From positions 682,001 through 746,000 of the forward strand of contig JAMZAV010000777.1 in the NCBI GenBank assembly GCA_024449915.1: DNA of 64,000 nt, read 5' to 3'. The notes beneath the pieces were generated by a model. That model saw only the letters and a program-made list of their open reading frames with translations. It was not told where the DNA came from and ran no database searches. This DNA is from Sweltsa coloradensis (lineage: Eukaryota; Arthropoda; Insecta; Plecoptera; Chloroperlidae). Position numbers and translations under genes: made by a program. Shown here one piece after another: positions 48,312-60,102 of the stretch (position 1 is the first letter of the stretch; each line of letters opens with the position of its first letter).

Positions 48312-49953
48312 CTGGAACGATTAAAGTTTATTTATACTGTAATCTGATTTATTTATTTTATTGTTTGTCCTTTTCATTCACAACAAGAAACGGCATTGAC
48401 GCTAGTAAATATTTTGCTAAAACACTTAACTTTACTTTTTTTACATTTCATATGTTAACATTATGTTATTAGAAATTGATCAAATGTCTTGGTTGCATTC
48501 ATTTTTGCAGGTGTACGTATGTGTAAGGACTTAACTTCTGTGTATTGTCAAAACATGGAGTTCGATGAGAAGGTCTAGCTTAAATGGAACAGCACGTCCA
48601 CAATCGTGTTTGTTTGTTTGAGCCTTTTCACCATTTTGATTGTTATAATCACTACAAGCAGGTTAATCTTTGCTACCATTAACTGTGGTAGGCGGAGGCC
48701 CTAGGTTACCTTTGTCAGAGCTGGGCAGTATCGAAAATACATGTATTTCAAATACGTATTTGAAATACATTTGTAGTTTGTATTTTGTATCGAAAATACC
48801 CGAGCTTAAAGTATCTTGTATTTTGTATCGAAAATACATTTTTCTAAGTATTTTGTATTTTACAAAATACTTTTCTCAACAAAATACATCTTCCAATCTT
48901 GGTCCCCATGCGACGAGCCCGACGGCTTAGTGGCAACAAAATCGACAAATTGTGACAGCCCGCCCCTTCGCGTTTAGTGTTGCTAGCACAACATAGGGTA
49001 GTGGCAAAAATGTAAACCTATACGCTTGGAGATTGACCTTGCAACCACTGGGTTATGCAGGCTGCACGCATCGATTTTAATTCGATTTCGCTTGAATAGG
49101 CTGTGCTCAGCTGTCGTCTGTCATGACGTTTGATCAAGGCCTATTTGTAATGAACAACGCCGACGACGCAAGTGCCTCAACCAGCTCGACATCAAAATAT
49201 AATGAATAAAATAATAGATTAATGTTCTAGACATACACTAAGCACTTGCTTGGCTTAAACCAAAATCCAAAATTTTAAAAGAATTTTTTTTTTAGGTTGT
49301 TCCTTATTTCCCGGTAATGTTATAGCATAGGAAAATGTATTTTATTTTAAGTATTTTAGAAAATACAAATGTATTTTGCATCGAAATTACAATTTCCTAA
49401 AAGTATCTAGGTTATTTTGTATCTAAAATACATTTATTTGAGTATTTTGTATCTAAAATACAAATATTTGAGTACAGTAAGACCTCGTTCATCCGAGCTC
49501 CGATTAACCGAGATCCCGTGTTATCCGAGCTGGTTTCAGGCGCCCTTTCCTTTTTTTAATTAGGCCGAAATGTTATGTTCTTTACATCTGAATGTCATGC
49601 GGTTCTGTTTACTACAATGATTTGTCACGTAAGAATTGCACAGCGTGTGAGTTGTAAGGGGGGTTGGGGGCGGGAGTCGAGGGTAGGGTGTCAGAGAAAG
49701 TTGAGCCAGTGTCTTTGTGAGTGCTTGCTGCCGCCGTCGTGACCTTGCTCAAAGACGGCGGAGGAGAGAGAAGAGAGGGAGAGAGAGAGAGAGAGAGAGA
49801 AAGAGACAAAATATGGCCTTGAAAACGACATGATAAGAGGCTGGCTATGGTTATGAAGAAATAAACATTGCATCGGGACATCCAGTCAATGACAGACGCG
49901 GAGATAATCGTCATCCCCCCCTCCTCCCAAGCCATGAACTATGTATGACCTCA

Positions 49954-50618
49954 CTATAGTGCGTTTACTCGCCAGTAGAACACATTGTTCTCTTCGAGAG
50001 CGGAGTTCTTTTGTATGTCAGCTAATTGATTTCTATACAATTTTAGATACCGAGGAGCAACAAGCCCGAAGATTGAGAATAAGATTAGACTGAAGGATGT
50101 CATAAAAATATTTCTTCATAAAGTAATAAATAAGTTTATCCAATACAATCATTAACTCTTGAAATCATTATTAAAATCAAAATCAAGTGCTACTACAAAA
50201 AAGTATGTTTTGTAAGTTATATCCACTTTGAATGAAAAAAATCGGATATCATTTACGGTTTTTAAGTATTTTATTCACATTATTTTGTATAATGACAAAA
50301 TACTTAAAAACCGTAAATAAAGGCCGATTTTTTTCGTTCAAAGTGGATAAAACTTACAAAAATCATACATTTTTGTAATAGCATTTTATTTTAATTTTAA
50401 TAATGATTTCAAGAGTTAATGATTGTATTGGATAAACTTATTTATCACTATACTTTATTTTATATTTTTATGACATCCTAGTCTAATCCTATTGTCAAAT
50501 CATCGGCCGTGTTGCTCCTCGGAATCTGAAATTGTATAGAATTCAATTAGCTGACATACAAAAGAACTCCGCTCTCGAAGAGAACAATGTGTTCAAGTCG
50601 GGAGTAAACGCACTATAG
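49954..50618. mobile_element. Foldback/palindromic element inside the pogo/Tigger-like element
   Basis: The arms start CTATAGTGCGTTTACTC and end GAGTAAACGCACTATAG. They pair through CGAGAGCGGAGTTCTTTTGT and AATACTTAAAAACCGTAAAT, with a centre at about 50275. Arm length is about 325 bp with modest divergence. No coding capacity. Confidence 0.85.
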
Positions 50619-50752
50619 TTCAGTCAATTGGCTTCGGGCCAAGACTCGCAGAGTTGTTTTGTTTACGTAGTGAGATAAGATAATGAGACCATTCATTCAT
50701 TCTATCAGCAAAGCAGAACATGTGATGCAAGAGTGTCAAGAACTGACAAGAC

Positions 50753-50930
50753 GACGAGATAGTGGCGCAAGTAATGGAAGAGGAAGTGGACGATCCAAAT
50801 GATGAATTTGGGGCGCCGAGCATCATAACTCACATGGAAGGAGCGGCAGCCTTAGAGACTGCATTACACTATCTAGGTTGAACAACAAGATGTCGCAACA
50901 GCTGCTGATATCTTATTTTAATGCTGTTCT
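50753..50930 (+). pseudogene. pogo/Tigger transposase C-terminal remnant
   Basis: The aspartate/glutamate-rich DDEIVAQVMEEEVDDPNDEF is followed by SIITHMEGAAALETALHYL, then a stop and frame change, and by EQQDVATAADIL. The S-H-x-E-A-x-x-A-L-E-T-x-L-x-Y-x-E-Q-Q pattern is the usual C-terminus of Tigger/jerky-type transposases. The catalytic DDE core is missing. Confidence 0.75.
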
Positions 50931-51485
50931 ATAAACAATGACAAGCCGCCGATGAAGTAGCATTTTATAATCACGAGAGGAACGGGGTCATATATCATTT
51001 TACCATATCAGGCTATGCTACGAGAGCAAATAAACAAAAGATCGCGATCATCCGAGTTTTTCGATAATTCGAGCTGCACCCGGTCTCATCCAGCTCGGAT
51101 AATAGAGGTCTTACTGTATTTTGCCCAGCTCTGACCTTTGTTACTACCAAAGTAAACAATCAAAATGTCTGCCGATTTGAAGTGCTAACTTGTACACCGC
51201 CGATCACACACCTGCGCCTCCAGTACGACAGTACTATTTATAACTCCATGGTCAAACAATCACGGTCATGATTCAAATTACATTGTTCAATTTGGGATTA
51301 GGTAATACAATTTATCTACCAAATTTGTTGTTCTAAATATTGATCCTTGGCCAGCCAAATCTCAAGATGTGCATGTGGGAGGCCATACTAGTGTGACTTC
51401 CATCTTCCCAGTCTCTTTAAACTTTTTTTTTTATCAGCGTCACCTAAAAGCAATCCCGTGTTACATGTCAGAATAATATGCTTAC

Positions 51486-51571
51486 CTTGCGTCCAACAAG
51501 ATTCTCAAACCTTGTTTTAACGAAACTCCAAGCACCCATGTTTTGATGTTCCTCTTGACTCCAGATGAACA
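51486..51571 (-). CDS. DHTKD1: DHTKD1 exon 8 of 9 visible
   Basis: The minus strand reads [20 protein letters not shown] then [14 protein letters not shown]-x-x-N-M-G-x-W is the hallmark of the C-terminal E1 region; N-M-G rather than N-Q-G, with S-F-V, favours DHTKD1 over OGDH. The acceptor is AATTTTCAG and the donor is CAAG|GTAAGC. Frame is intact and both neighbours join in phase. Confidence 0.95.
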
Positions 51572-53309
51572 CTGAAAATTAAAGCACCATTAAATGCAGT
51601 TTATAGGCCATTTATTCAGTATTTACAAATGCCATTTCTTAGTCTGCAACAATGCCTTCATATGCATGATTATGGCCACTATGAGCTTCAAAGGCGATAT
51701 AGGTGTATATGGTATGACAAGCCAACAATGTTGATGACACTGCTTGTAAAAACAAATATGTACGTAATATTTATAAAGACGATTAATTACATGTGGATTT
51801 TGTAACGTTGGGATAATTTTGGTTATATATCTCTATAGCCATGCAGAAACATCAACCTAGAGTTATAGGAGAAGTTATGAAAACCAACTGAACTTTGATG
51901 ATAATGAACAATGGCAATAGGCAAACTCAGGAGTGCGGGCTAGCCTAGTGGATTTAAAATTGTTTTGATTTTACTGTATTTAAGAGATGAAATCGGCAAA
52001 TTGCTAAAATCATACAATATGAATATGAGAGGGGAACATGGGCAACTGATGTAGAAAGGAATTCATTTTTGGCCAGAACGGTGGTGGAGTAGCAGTCTGG
52101 TGAAGAAGGAGAAAAGAATATACCGTAAAAGGATTTAAAAAATCACTTAAGCTGCTGCCAATGGTTTACCCTGATTACAAAGATAAAGGTAAAGAGGGAA
52201 AATAGAGGCCTCGCTCCATTGAGGAGAATGAAGAGCATATGGGCAAACGGCAAGAAAATGGGAAAAAGGCAAAAACAGAGAAAATCAAGTGAACAGGAGG
52301 AAACAAAAGAATGAAGGATGGAGGATTAAAATCCTGCCACCAACTATCAGTCAATAGCAGGGGAAGACAACAGTACAATACAAATAGTGCCAAGGTCGAT
52401 AATAGTAACGTTAAAATCGTCGCGCAAAGTCCCAGCGTCGATTTTGTTGGCCTTTTGAAATAGGCCTACAACTAGTATCGCTATCTAGAAGTGTAGTTGA
52501 GTACTACTACTACCTACGTGAAAAACCCGTATTTCAAAAGTTAAAAAAAAATGACGATGGCACTTTGCGCAACGATTTCAACATCAATGGCACTTTTGGA
52601 CTTCAAAATAACCAAAATTCATTGTTGACTCTTGACATACATAATATGTACCTCCTATAAAGTTCACAGTTCTTTTATTTTTTACTGAATTTCTTTGAAA
52701 TATGTATGTAAAAATTTTGTCATACAGGACAATAGTTTTTTAGGTATAAAATTGGTGGTCCAGATAGGTAATTTCGTGGCAAATTGCTGGTGAAATTGAA
52801 AAATAATTGAAAAAAAATGTTTAAAACAATTTTAATTCAAAATATTCAAAATCTTTTTTTCAATTAGATTTTTGCTTATATTATTGCATTGTTCAGTTCA
52901 TGCCAAAGATTTTGATGTATGAAACTTTATGGTCGGACCATAACTTTGGTTTTAAAGTCACTTTTCAATAAAGACTACAAAATGTATGTTTTTAGCCAGG
53001 CATTACAGGGCTAATAAACCTGGCACTTGCAGGATTAAATTGCAGTTTCCTAGCTCTTTAAATCATACCTACTCATCCTAGATTTGGTAACCCAAAATTC
53101 ATAAACATGCAATTCGCTTTATCTATTTTCAAACGTTTTTTTTTTTTTAAATCGTCTTTGCATGGTTGATGGTGTCATGGCTGTAAAATAGTAAAGAAAT
53201 CAACAAAAAGTGGTCAGTTAGTTGAGATTTTGTTTTAAATTCTAATTGTTACGATTTGATTCCATCACGATTAAATTGCCAATTTATGTGTACTCAAATA
53301 TAGACATAC
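51572..53309. other. DHTKD1 intron, no repeat recognised
   Basis: Largely unique intron sequence. The open frame on the minus strand near 52175-52393 lacks any supporting motif. Confidence 0.5.
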
Positions 53310-53498
53310 CTCTTGCATTCTTGTACTTGGCAATCTCTTGCTGAAGACACTGTGTTGGGAACGGCGAGAGTTCTTCTAGCCGTATAATCGCAACATCCTT
53401 AATCCCTTCTATTTGGCGGTGTCTATCAAGAGCATAGTAGTGTTTGCCACTGACGAATATGACTTTCTGTACCCTATGTGGGTCGGTTATTTTATCAC
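53310..53498 (-). CDS. DHTKD1: DHTKD1 exon 7 of 9 visible
   Basis: The minus strand reads GDKITDPHRVQKVIFVSGKH then YYALDRHRQIEGIKDVAIIR and LEELSPFPTQCLQQEIAKYK. V-x-F-x-S-G-K-x-Y-Y-x-L and I-x-R-L-E-E-L-x-P-F-P are the signature of the C-terminal domain of 2-oxoacid dehydrogenase E1 enzymes. The acceptor is CCTTACAG and the donor is AGAG|GTATGT. The frame is intact. Confidence 0.96.
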
Positions 53499-53646
53499 CT
53501 GTAAGGAATACTTTAGATACAATACCTAATTTTGATTTGTAATCTTTGTGGTCTGCCTATCATATCCCCAAAAGGTGAGAAATGTTCAAAGTGAAAAGCC
53601 TAATAGAATAGGTGAACAGAACAAAGACTTGTAAAGAAGATAGTTA

Positions 53647-54355
53647 CAGGTTGCCGTTTTACGGATTTATCCGTTTTAACGGATTTGAGGGTGCAAAACG
53701 GATACACGAATTTTTAAACCAATTTAAGGATTTAAAAAAAAAAAAAAAAAAAAAAAAATTACGTTTTACGCCGTTTTTAACTAGGCTGGTCAAAAAATCT
53801 ATATTTCAATGCGATATGATAAGTGGGAATCTTTTCGATGTATAAATATCAAAATTTACACCAAAAATGTAAAATTTTGGAATTTTGTGTGGAGGTGCCG
53901 GGTAGGTAGTCTATATTAAATTAACCTGGCTGGTGCATATGGTGGAGGTGCCGGGTCATAACACGCGATTGTGAGATCGTAAAAATAGGCATTTATGGTG
54001 ATACCTTATCATTCCATCAACCCTATTGGCCTCGAATCATTTTTTTTCCCGATTGATTCGGGGCCTACAGGTTGGCTTGGTCGCTTTGATTTACTGTGTC
54101 CCACTGAAAATCAGTTATATAACTGAGTGGGTAGACTCTTATACATTTTTAAAAATTTATTTAATAGGCCTACCTACTCTATAAAATATATATTCAATTT
54201 TTTTACAACAATTACATTATGATATATCGATATCGTATTGAAATTGGTACATTAGGCATTTTAAGGATTTTAAGGATTTGGGTGTTTCATTTAAGGATTT
54301 CTAAGGATTTTTGATCTGCTCAAACAGGATTTTATTTTTCTTGGTGGCAACCCTG
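53647..54355. mobile_element. hAT-type element related to 30569-31373
   Basis: The ends CAGGTTGCC and GGCAACCCTG are inverted. GATAGTTA and AGATAGTA flank it as an imperfect duplication. ACGGATTTATCCGTTTTAAC near the left end matches the family at 30569. It also contains two GGTGGAGGTGCCGGGT-type words and the CAGTTATATAACTG block. Confidence 0.75.
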
Positions 54356-54898
54356 AGATAGTACAATTCAATACATGACAGTAGAACCTTCAATGTAAGT
54401 TAAAATTTTATTTTTATGTATTTTGATATGTATGGTTTGTCAGTTAAATGAACTAAGAAATTAATATTAACTTACAAATAACGTTCTCAAAAGAAGTAAT
54501 TAAAATTTCACTAATTTGAAATTTGACACCAAGTATTAACTTTGTATTCAATAGCATTAATGTTCCGACATGTTTAATGTTATACTTAACTTATCACTCA
54601 TCAACATCGATTCCAAAATGCAATAAATGCATAGACTCTGTTTATATTACTAGCGTTCAACGTGGGTCAATGGGTTATGCGGGTTAAATTTGTCGTGTAA
54701 AAGACAAGGGTTGCAACGACGGTTGAGTTTTACATGCTTATTTCTGCCAGCTTTCTAACTCGAATTCCAAACCGCCTCGAACACTAGTAGGTAATATAAA
54801 CGGGGTCTTACTGTCTTTATACAATTTCTAGCTTGATTCTGTTTAATTGGATAGCAAGTTATCTCTAAATAACTTAAGTCTAAACACTTAGAAATTAC

Positions 54899-55020
54899 CT
54901 ATAACGGGAGCAAATGTAGTTTGAGGACCCATCTCTGACAACGACGAAGCAGCATCGTTTAGTCTCAATAGCGTCTTTGGCCCAACGATGATCAGTGGCT
55001 TCCTATAGTTACGTACCATC
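54899..55020 (-). CDS. DHTKD1: DHTKD1 exon 6 of 9 visible, with a one-base frame break
   Basis: The minus strand starts [20 protein letters not shown], matching R-N-F/Y-R-K-P-L-I of DHTKD1. Continuing in the same frame loses the homology. The next frame then gives [20 protein letters not shown], which fits the family. The exon is 122 bp; 121 bp would keep the phase of both flanking exons. The surplus base lies in an A run (T run at 54958-54961 on the + strand). Acceptor ATGTTGCAG and donor ATAG|GTAATT are intact. It is either a sequence error or a real frameshift. Confidence 0.93.
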
Positions 55021-55609
55021 TGCAACATAACATTGCAGTGTTGAGTCATCAGAAAATCCAGGAATAAGTTGTCAACAAAATATATGACATTCAGAACTAC
55101 TTAACTAATCTATTACCTATACACTACAGTGTTACTGAAATAATTTTTCTACACACAAATCTCTTGGGCTATTTGGTTCTTTTCTTAATGAATACAAATT
55201 GCAGCCTGGACTCTATAGTTTAGTTTTGTTAAGAAAAGTCACTAGTAAAATCCAAAGTCAACAGAGTCAAATTGCGGCTTTCAATATGAGCAAAGCGACA
55301 CAAAGAAACGCGAAATAGGTACCCGATGAAAATCGTTCATATCATATTAACACTTTAACAGTGATTAAACTGACAAATTCAGTGCAATTGATTGTAGAAT
55401 GTAGCCTAGTGGTTTTCCACTTTGTGTAATATGTGAAGTTTACTTCCAATAATAAAGTAACATGGAGAGACACTTTTTGAAGACGCAAAGAACAGTTTTC
55501 CCATGAAATATCCTAAAATACTGTGCTGAACTCAGTGAACAGCGGAAGAAGCCATAAATAGTGCAGGTTCTACCCATTTGTGCGTTTACATGTTTTAAAG
55601 CATTAATTG

Positions 55610-56065
55610 CAGTGGCGGAACTAGGCGCCCGCAACTAGTTAAGGGGGCCCCGTTTAAAAAAAACTTAGTAAAAAAAAGGTATTTTACCCTGTTTGGAAAA
55701 AATTGTATTTGTTTTCGTTGCTAAAATGACCGTTTTGTACATCTAGCGGTTTGAAGGTGAAATGTAGCGGATATTTAGGAACTTTTAGCGTCCACAACAC
55801 AACGACAACACACAAAAAGTACATTATTTTGGTATTGCATTCAGCCCACAACTTTTTTTCTAAAACGCACCAAACGCACTTTAAAAACCTGATTTCAAAA
55901 AATTTTGCCGGGGGGAAAGCCCCCCAAACCCCCTGTACTTGGTCCCTAAATCATACTCCCGGGATACTATATAGCCCCCCACCCAAGATGAAAAGCCTGA
56001 ATTCAACACTGGGGGCCCCCATAGAAATTTTACAGGCGAGCCTATGAAACGAAGTTCCGCCACTG
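55610..56065. mobile_element. hAT-type MITE (CAGTGGCGGAACT ends)
   Basis: It begins CAGTGGCGGAACT and ends AGTTCCGCCACTG, an exact 13-bp inverted repeat. The perfect 8-bp duplication ATTAATTG lies at 55602-55609 and 56066-56073. The interior contains GGGGGCCCC words on both sides. It is inside a DHTKD1 intron. Confidence 0.92.
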
Positions 56066-56531
56066 ATTAATTGTATAACAACCAGCAGCTACAAAGTTAA
56101 AACTATCAACATACAGACCACATTTCCAAATTATCGTATCAAAAATTCATCCACAAAATTAGCATTGCTTGAACAGCTCACTAAACATAACATTTTAAAA
56201 GTAACATGTTATGTCGCACATTTGTACCATATCAAAATAAAACTTACGTTATATGATGTGTTTTTTCAATTAGCCTACTTATAGCTCCAACTAGCAATCA
56301 CTTTCAAATTTTCTATAAAATTGGATCCAAGACAAAAAAACAATACGTCGGTAACCTAATTATAATTGTATTATATAATTGTAATTGTTTTACTATAAAT
56401 TTTTCTTATCAAACTAAAGCAAAATAATACGGATACTTTAAATTAAATAGAAATACTTGGGATTTGACATTGAATATCTGAAAAATAAATAACAACGTCG
56501 GTACGATAAGCGTAAGTGAGCGGAAGCCTAC

Positions 56532-56734
56532 CTGTCTACGCAACAGATGGAAGTATTGAGCCGGTGTGGTCGGATTGGCAACATGAATGTTAACATTTTC
56601 ACCATCGGGAGTGGCTTCGCTGGAGTCGCTGAGTTGTAAGAACCGCTCAAGACGGCACGAGCTGTGTTCAGGTCCCGCCCCATCATAGCCGTGAGGGAGA
56701 AGCATGACAAGCCCACTGCAGGTCATCCACTTTG
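56532..56734 (-). CDS. DHTKD1: DHTKD1 exon 5 of 9 visible
   Basis: Two bases complete alanine, then the minus strand reads [40 protein letters not shown] and [23 protein letters not shown]/D-H-S-S is the strongly conserved E1 motif with catalytic-pocket histidines; [16 protein letters not shown] follows. The acceptor is TGCGTTCAG and the donor is ACAG|GTAGGC. The frame is intact. Confidence 0.96.
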
Positions 56735-57265
56735 CTGAACGCATCACAAGATTGGAAGTTAGTTAGGGTAAGGGTCCACTTTAATTTTACATTACAACAT
56801 CATAATCATAATTATATATGTGCCAACACAAGTATTTCTGTTTCAGAAAATTATTTTGGTTTGGCTTGACAACGGAAACAACGGTTCAGTTTGCTCTGGA
56901 TTAACAAATTTACTAAAAATACCAAAACACAGCTGAACTGGACTAGCCACATGCAGGCAAGCAAATCAGGCAGTCCCAAGATAATATAAGGGTGCCAGAA
57001 GCTATGTACGTATCTCCAAAATGTTACCTACTACCCATCTGCATTCCCTAAAGTTTTGAAATTTTCTTTTCCAAGTTGTATTCTTTTGGGAAACCATCAT
57101 TTCCAAGAATGTGTGTATTCACTTGTAATGTACTTAACCATCAATATTTAAAAGACGTAACTAGGCCTATTATTATAAAGTAAAGTTATGTATTAGGTAG
57201 GTACTTTTTATTTATTGACCCAGGAATTTGTATCGTATTGGTAAGCAGCAACTCTTCACATTAGC

Positions 57266-57625
57266 CAGGGTGTCTACAAATTTTCCATTACAAAATTCCC
57301 TGACTTTCCAGGTTTTCCAGACGGAAAATTATATTTTTCCAGGCTGCAAATTTGGCTTTTCCGCGCATTATAACAGAGAAAAAATTGTTAATAAATTCAA
57401 TGGTGATTTTGGCGGGAATTTTAAACATCAGACAAGGCAAAATAATTTAAGAATTGTTTTTTAAAATTGAGAATTTCTATTTTCAGCAACAAAAAAGGTA
57501 TTGAAATTACTAAAATATTTTTTTTTTACATTTCTTGTAAAATTCCAGAAAAAAAATTCCCTGACTTTTCCAGATTTATTAAATTCCCTGACAATTCCAG
57601 GTTTTCCAGTCTTGTAGACACCCTG
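57266..57625. mobile_element. TIR MITE with CAGGGTGTCTACA ends
   Basis: CAGGGTGTCTACA at the left and TGTAGACACCCTG at the right are exact inverted repeats. ATTAGC adjoins both ends at a two-base offset. TTCCCTGACTTTCCAGGTTT-type words occur at both ends. Non-coding. Confidence 0.75.
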
Positions 57626-57896
57626 ATTAGCACATGGGGGAGAGGGGCTTGTTTTATGCTAATGTATTTATGCCAACTTGGCAGTGACAATTTCTCCAAG
57701 TTATATATTTTCTAAATATACCAAGTTCACCCCAGTATACGGTATACCACGTACACTTCCATTTATTATCAAGTCAAAATACCCGTATCACTTTACGAAG
57801 TTACTTTTAACAGCTAGATATAAGTGGCATCTAGAGAATTATTGTCGCTATTTTGCTTCAAAGTTAAATGTGTTAAAGCTGTGCTGTGGATAATAA

Positions 57897-58161
57897 CTAG
57901 GCCGCTTCGTGAACGCTTCCAGTCACGTAGATGGATGAGCTTGTTTGGTTGACTATTTATATCCTTTTATTACTGTTTTCAGTGTTTTGTGTCATCATTG
58001 TTGGCGTGAACCATCTCTGTCTCCAACAATGCAAGGTGACAGACTGCGAGTCAGAGAGACCAAGAACCGACATGCGCCTCGTCGTCCCAGCTGCGGAAAA
58101 GTGCAGGCGGCGACGTCATATCGATCTTTCGCAAATTTAAGTCTTCGCTACGCTCATCCAA
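57897..58161 (-). mobile_element. Short Helentron-like copy, variant 3' end
   Basis: TTGGATGAGCGTAGCGAAGA is the 5' end on the minus strand. The CATCCATCTACGTGAC motif and a CTAG end occur at the other side. It is 265 bp with an unrelated interior, so it is a variant or composite copy. Confidence 0.55.
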
Positions 58162-58273
58162 TTATTTATATCATTAAAATAATCATATTTGTTTTGTATT
58201 AGCTGTTGAAACAGATATAGCATGCATCTTAATTGATACATAAAGGAAACAGTAATTTAAGAGAAAATATTAC

Positions 58274-58430
58274 CTTCTCCACTTGTTATGTATGTATCAA
58301 TTTGTATCTGAGCACCATTGAAGAAGTCGCCAAACTGTGCCTCCCAGATAATGAGATTGTTTGGACTCTCGATACTCATTCCATACTCAAATCCAAGAAC
58401 TGCCTCTTCTGACAGTATGCTGTTTGCCAC
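58274..58430 (-). CDS. DHTKD1: DHTKD1 exon 4 of 9 visible
   Basis: The minus strand reads [20 protein letters not shown], then [20 protein letters not shown] and [18 protein letters not shown] carries the glutamate that in E1 enzymes contacts the thiamine diphosphate aminopyrimidine. [13 protein letters not shown] is also diagnostic. S-I-E-S-P favours DHTKD1. The acceptor is ATTTTCCAG and the donor is GAAG|GTAATA. The frame is intact. Confidence 0.96.
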
Positions 58431-59592
58431 CTGGAAAATTCCCATGAAATTTTTTATTGTCCAAATGATATGTGTAGCATAACAATTGGCAAGGCCACCT
58501 ACATTTGGTGGAAGAAGTTCAATAGTAGCTCTGTCTGTAAGAGGCAACTAAAAGGGCAGGGCCAAAGACATATAATCTTGTTGTCAATTGCTTTGAAAAC
58601 CTTTGGAAAGTGTGTTACCAAAAACCAGACAGTTTTTTTTGTGGTAGAGTTTTGCTAAAATATCCATACGGTAATTCCCTTGAATATAAATATTTATAAA
58701 TTTTTATTGCTTTGGGTTTTGTAAAATGTTTTTTTATAAAGATCCAGTTAAAATTAATGTGTATTTACTATTTATTTAACAAACAAAAAATAGTAGGCCT
58801 AATAGTAGGCCTACAGGCATCATGATCATTAGAATAGAAACACTCATAAAACGTTATCTTCGTATTCAAAGTTGATAACAATCACAGTAATTTTCCCAAC
58901 CGTAACAAGTTTAGCATGTTGAGAAGACTATCCTTCGAAACACCTTTTATTTTTATCCCTCAACTTCTTTCAAAGTTGCACACAATAATATATTCTGGGA
59001 GTAAAAATAAATACTTTTATGGGACTGGAAAAAATTCTAGCTTATGCCAAAAGATTCTACTAGGTACCGGTACTAATTCTACTACTGAATAGTGAAAACT
59101 TAAAAGAAGACTTCTTAGAGGCACTACTGGAACTAAAACATTTGCTTGTGCACATGAAAATATGAACTTGATAAGAATGGGCTAAACATACAATTCCGCT
59201 CGAAAATTGTCTTGAAACATACTTATGTACTGATATACCGATAGTGTATAGTGTACAGTATTGGTTGCAACTTACAAGGTATTATATTTATTTTATGTTA
59301 CTTTTATGTCTTGTAGTTTAATCAGAAAATAAATGTACCAGCATCATTAGTACAGTGCAAATAAATTAATTAGCAGTGTTTTGTGTCAGTTTTTAGTTTG
59401 TGTGACTGCAAGGTACAAAGGTAGCCAAAATAAATGTTAAAATGACAACAAATTAAATTGTTTGAACAAAAACCTTTAGGACAATGTAAATACTTTGTAA
59501 TTGACACATTGTTAAAATTTATTGCTACTTCACCTAACATAAAAGGTTTGCAATGCACTAGAATATCCAAAACAATCAAGAACCATAGGCAC
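58431..59592. other. DHTKD1 intron, no repeat recognised
   Basis: AT-rich intron with no recognisable repeat or coding segment. Confidence 0.5.
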
Positions 59593-59732
59593 CTCTAGTT
59601 TTCCCGTCTGTGCCTCATCCAAGCTGTTGAGCGGAATGAAGATGTTGTTTGTCTTCTGGTCGACTAACATCATGTGGCGATGAGAGAACGTTCCTCTGCC
59701 AACATCTTGACCACTCAGACGAACGTTAAAAC
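59593..59732 (-). CDS. DHTKD1: DHTKD1 exon 3 of 9 visible
   Basis: Two bases complete glycine, then the minus strand reads [20 protein letters not shown] and [27 protein letters not shown] is the E1 active-site motif of the transketolase-like pyrimidine domain. The acceptor is TATTGTTACAG and the donor is AGAG|GTGCCT, weaker than the others. The frame is intact. Confidence 0.96.
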
Positions 59733-59981
59733 CTGTAACAATAAGGTACCGGTACCGGCACTACACATTATAAAGTTATAACAATTGGCCGCATACACCT
59801 CTTGTTGACCATAATGGCAAGAAAACAGGTTATCAAACCCCGATTGCAACCTTTACTAGTTTGAATTTATTCTCTCCGAAGCGAGTATGCTCGCCTTCTT
59901 CCCTGACAAAGGCTGAATCTATTCTCGCATCTTCTAAAAACATATGAATGACTTAATGACTGAAGGTATGTTTTAGGCTAC

Positions 59982-60102
59982 CTTGGTAAAGCAGTGATCC
60001 AAATGCTAATGCTTCAGCTGTGGCCCAATCAATAGATGAACCATCAGCCAGTTTTCGCAGCCTTCCGTTGACGTGCATTTTCATCAGATGTGGGTGAATA
60101 TT
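59982..60102 (-). CDS. DHTKD1: DHTKD1 exon 2 of 9 visible
   Basis: The minus strand reads [20 protein letters not shown], then [23 protein letters not shown] begins the transketolase pyrimidine-binding domain. The acceptor is TTCTTGTAG and the donor is CAAG|GTAGCC. It begins in phase 0, which does not match the end of the preceding exon as sequenced, because that exon carries one surplus base. Confidence 0.95.

Larger units (their letters stand above)
49475..51116 (+). mobile_element. pogo/Tigger-like element with transposase tail, inserted in the hAT-type element
   Basis: The ends CAGTAAGACCTCGTTCATCC and GGATAATAGAGGTCTTACTG are flanked by TA (49473-49474 and 51117-51118). TCCGAGCT words form the inner TIR. 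The plus strand at about 50750-50930 reads DDEIVAQVMEEEVDDPNDEF, then AAALETALHYL; after a frame change EQQDVATAADIL follows. This is the acidic C-terminal tail of pogo/Tigger transposases. A GA run lies at 49779-49802. Confidence 0.88.
48716..51133. mobile_element. hAT-type element, outermost of a three-level nest
   Basis: The ends CAGAGCTGGGCA and TGCCCAGCTCTG are inverted (exact over 11-12 bp). The perfect duplication ACCTTTGT lies at 48708-48715 and 51134-51141. GTATTTTGTATC/GATACAAAATAC words fill the arms. No transposase is present. The pogo/Tigger-like element 49475-51116 is inserted close to its right end. Confidence 0.92.

Noticed and set aside
49612..49935. 107-residue minus-strand frame with serine-leucine runs
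   Set aside because: It is a translation of the GA/TC microsatellite within the pogo-like element.
53612..53845. 77-residue open frame with a lysine run
   Set aside because: It lies on the TIR and poly-A of the hAT-type element at 53647-54355.
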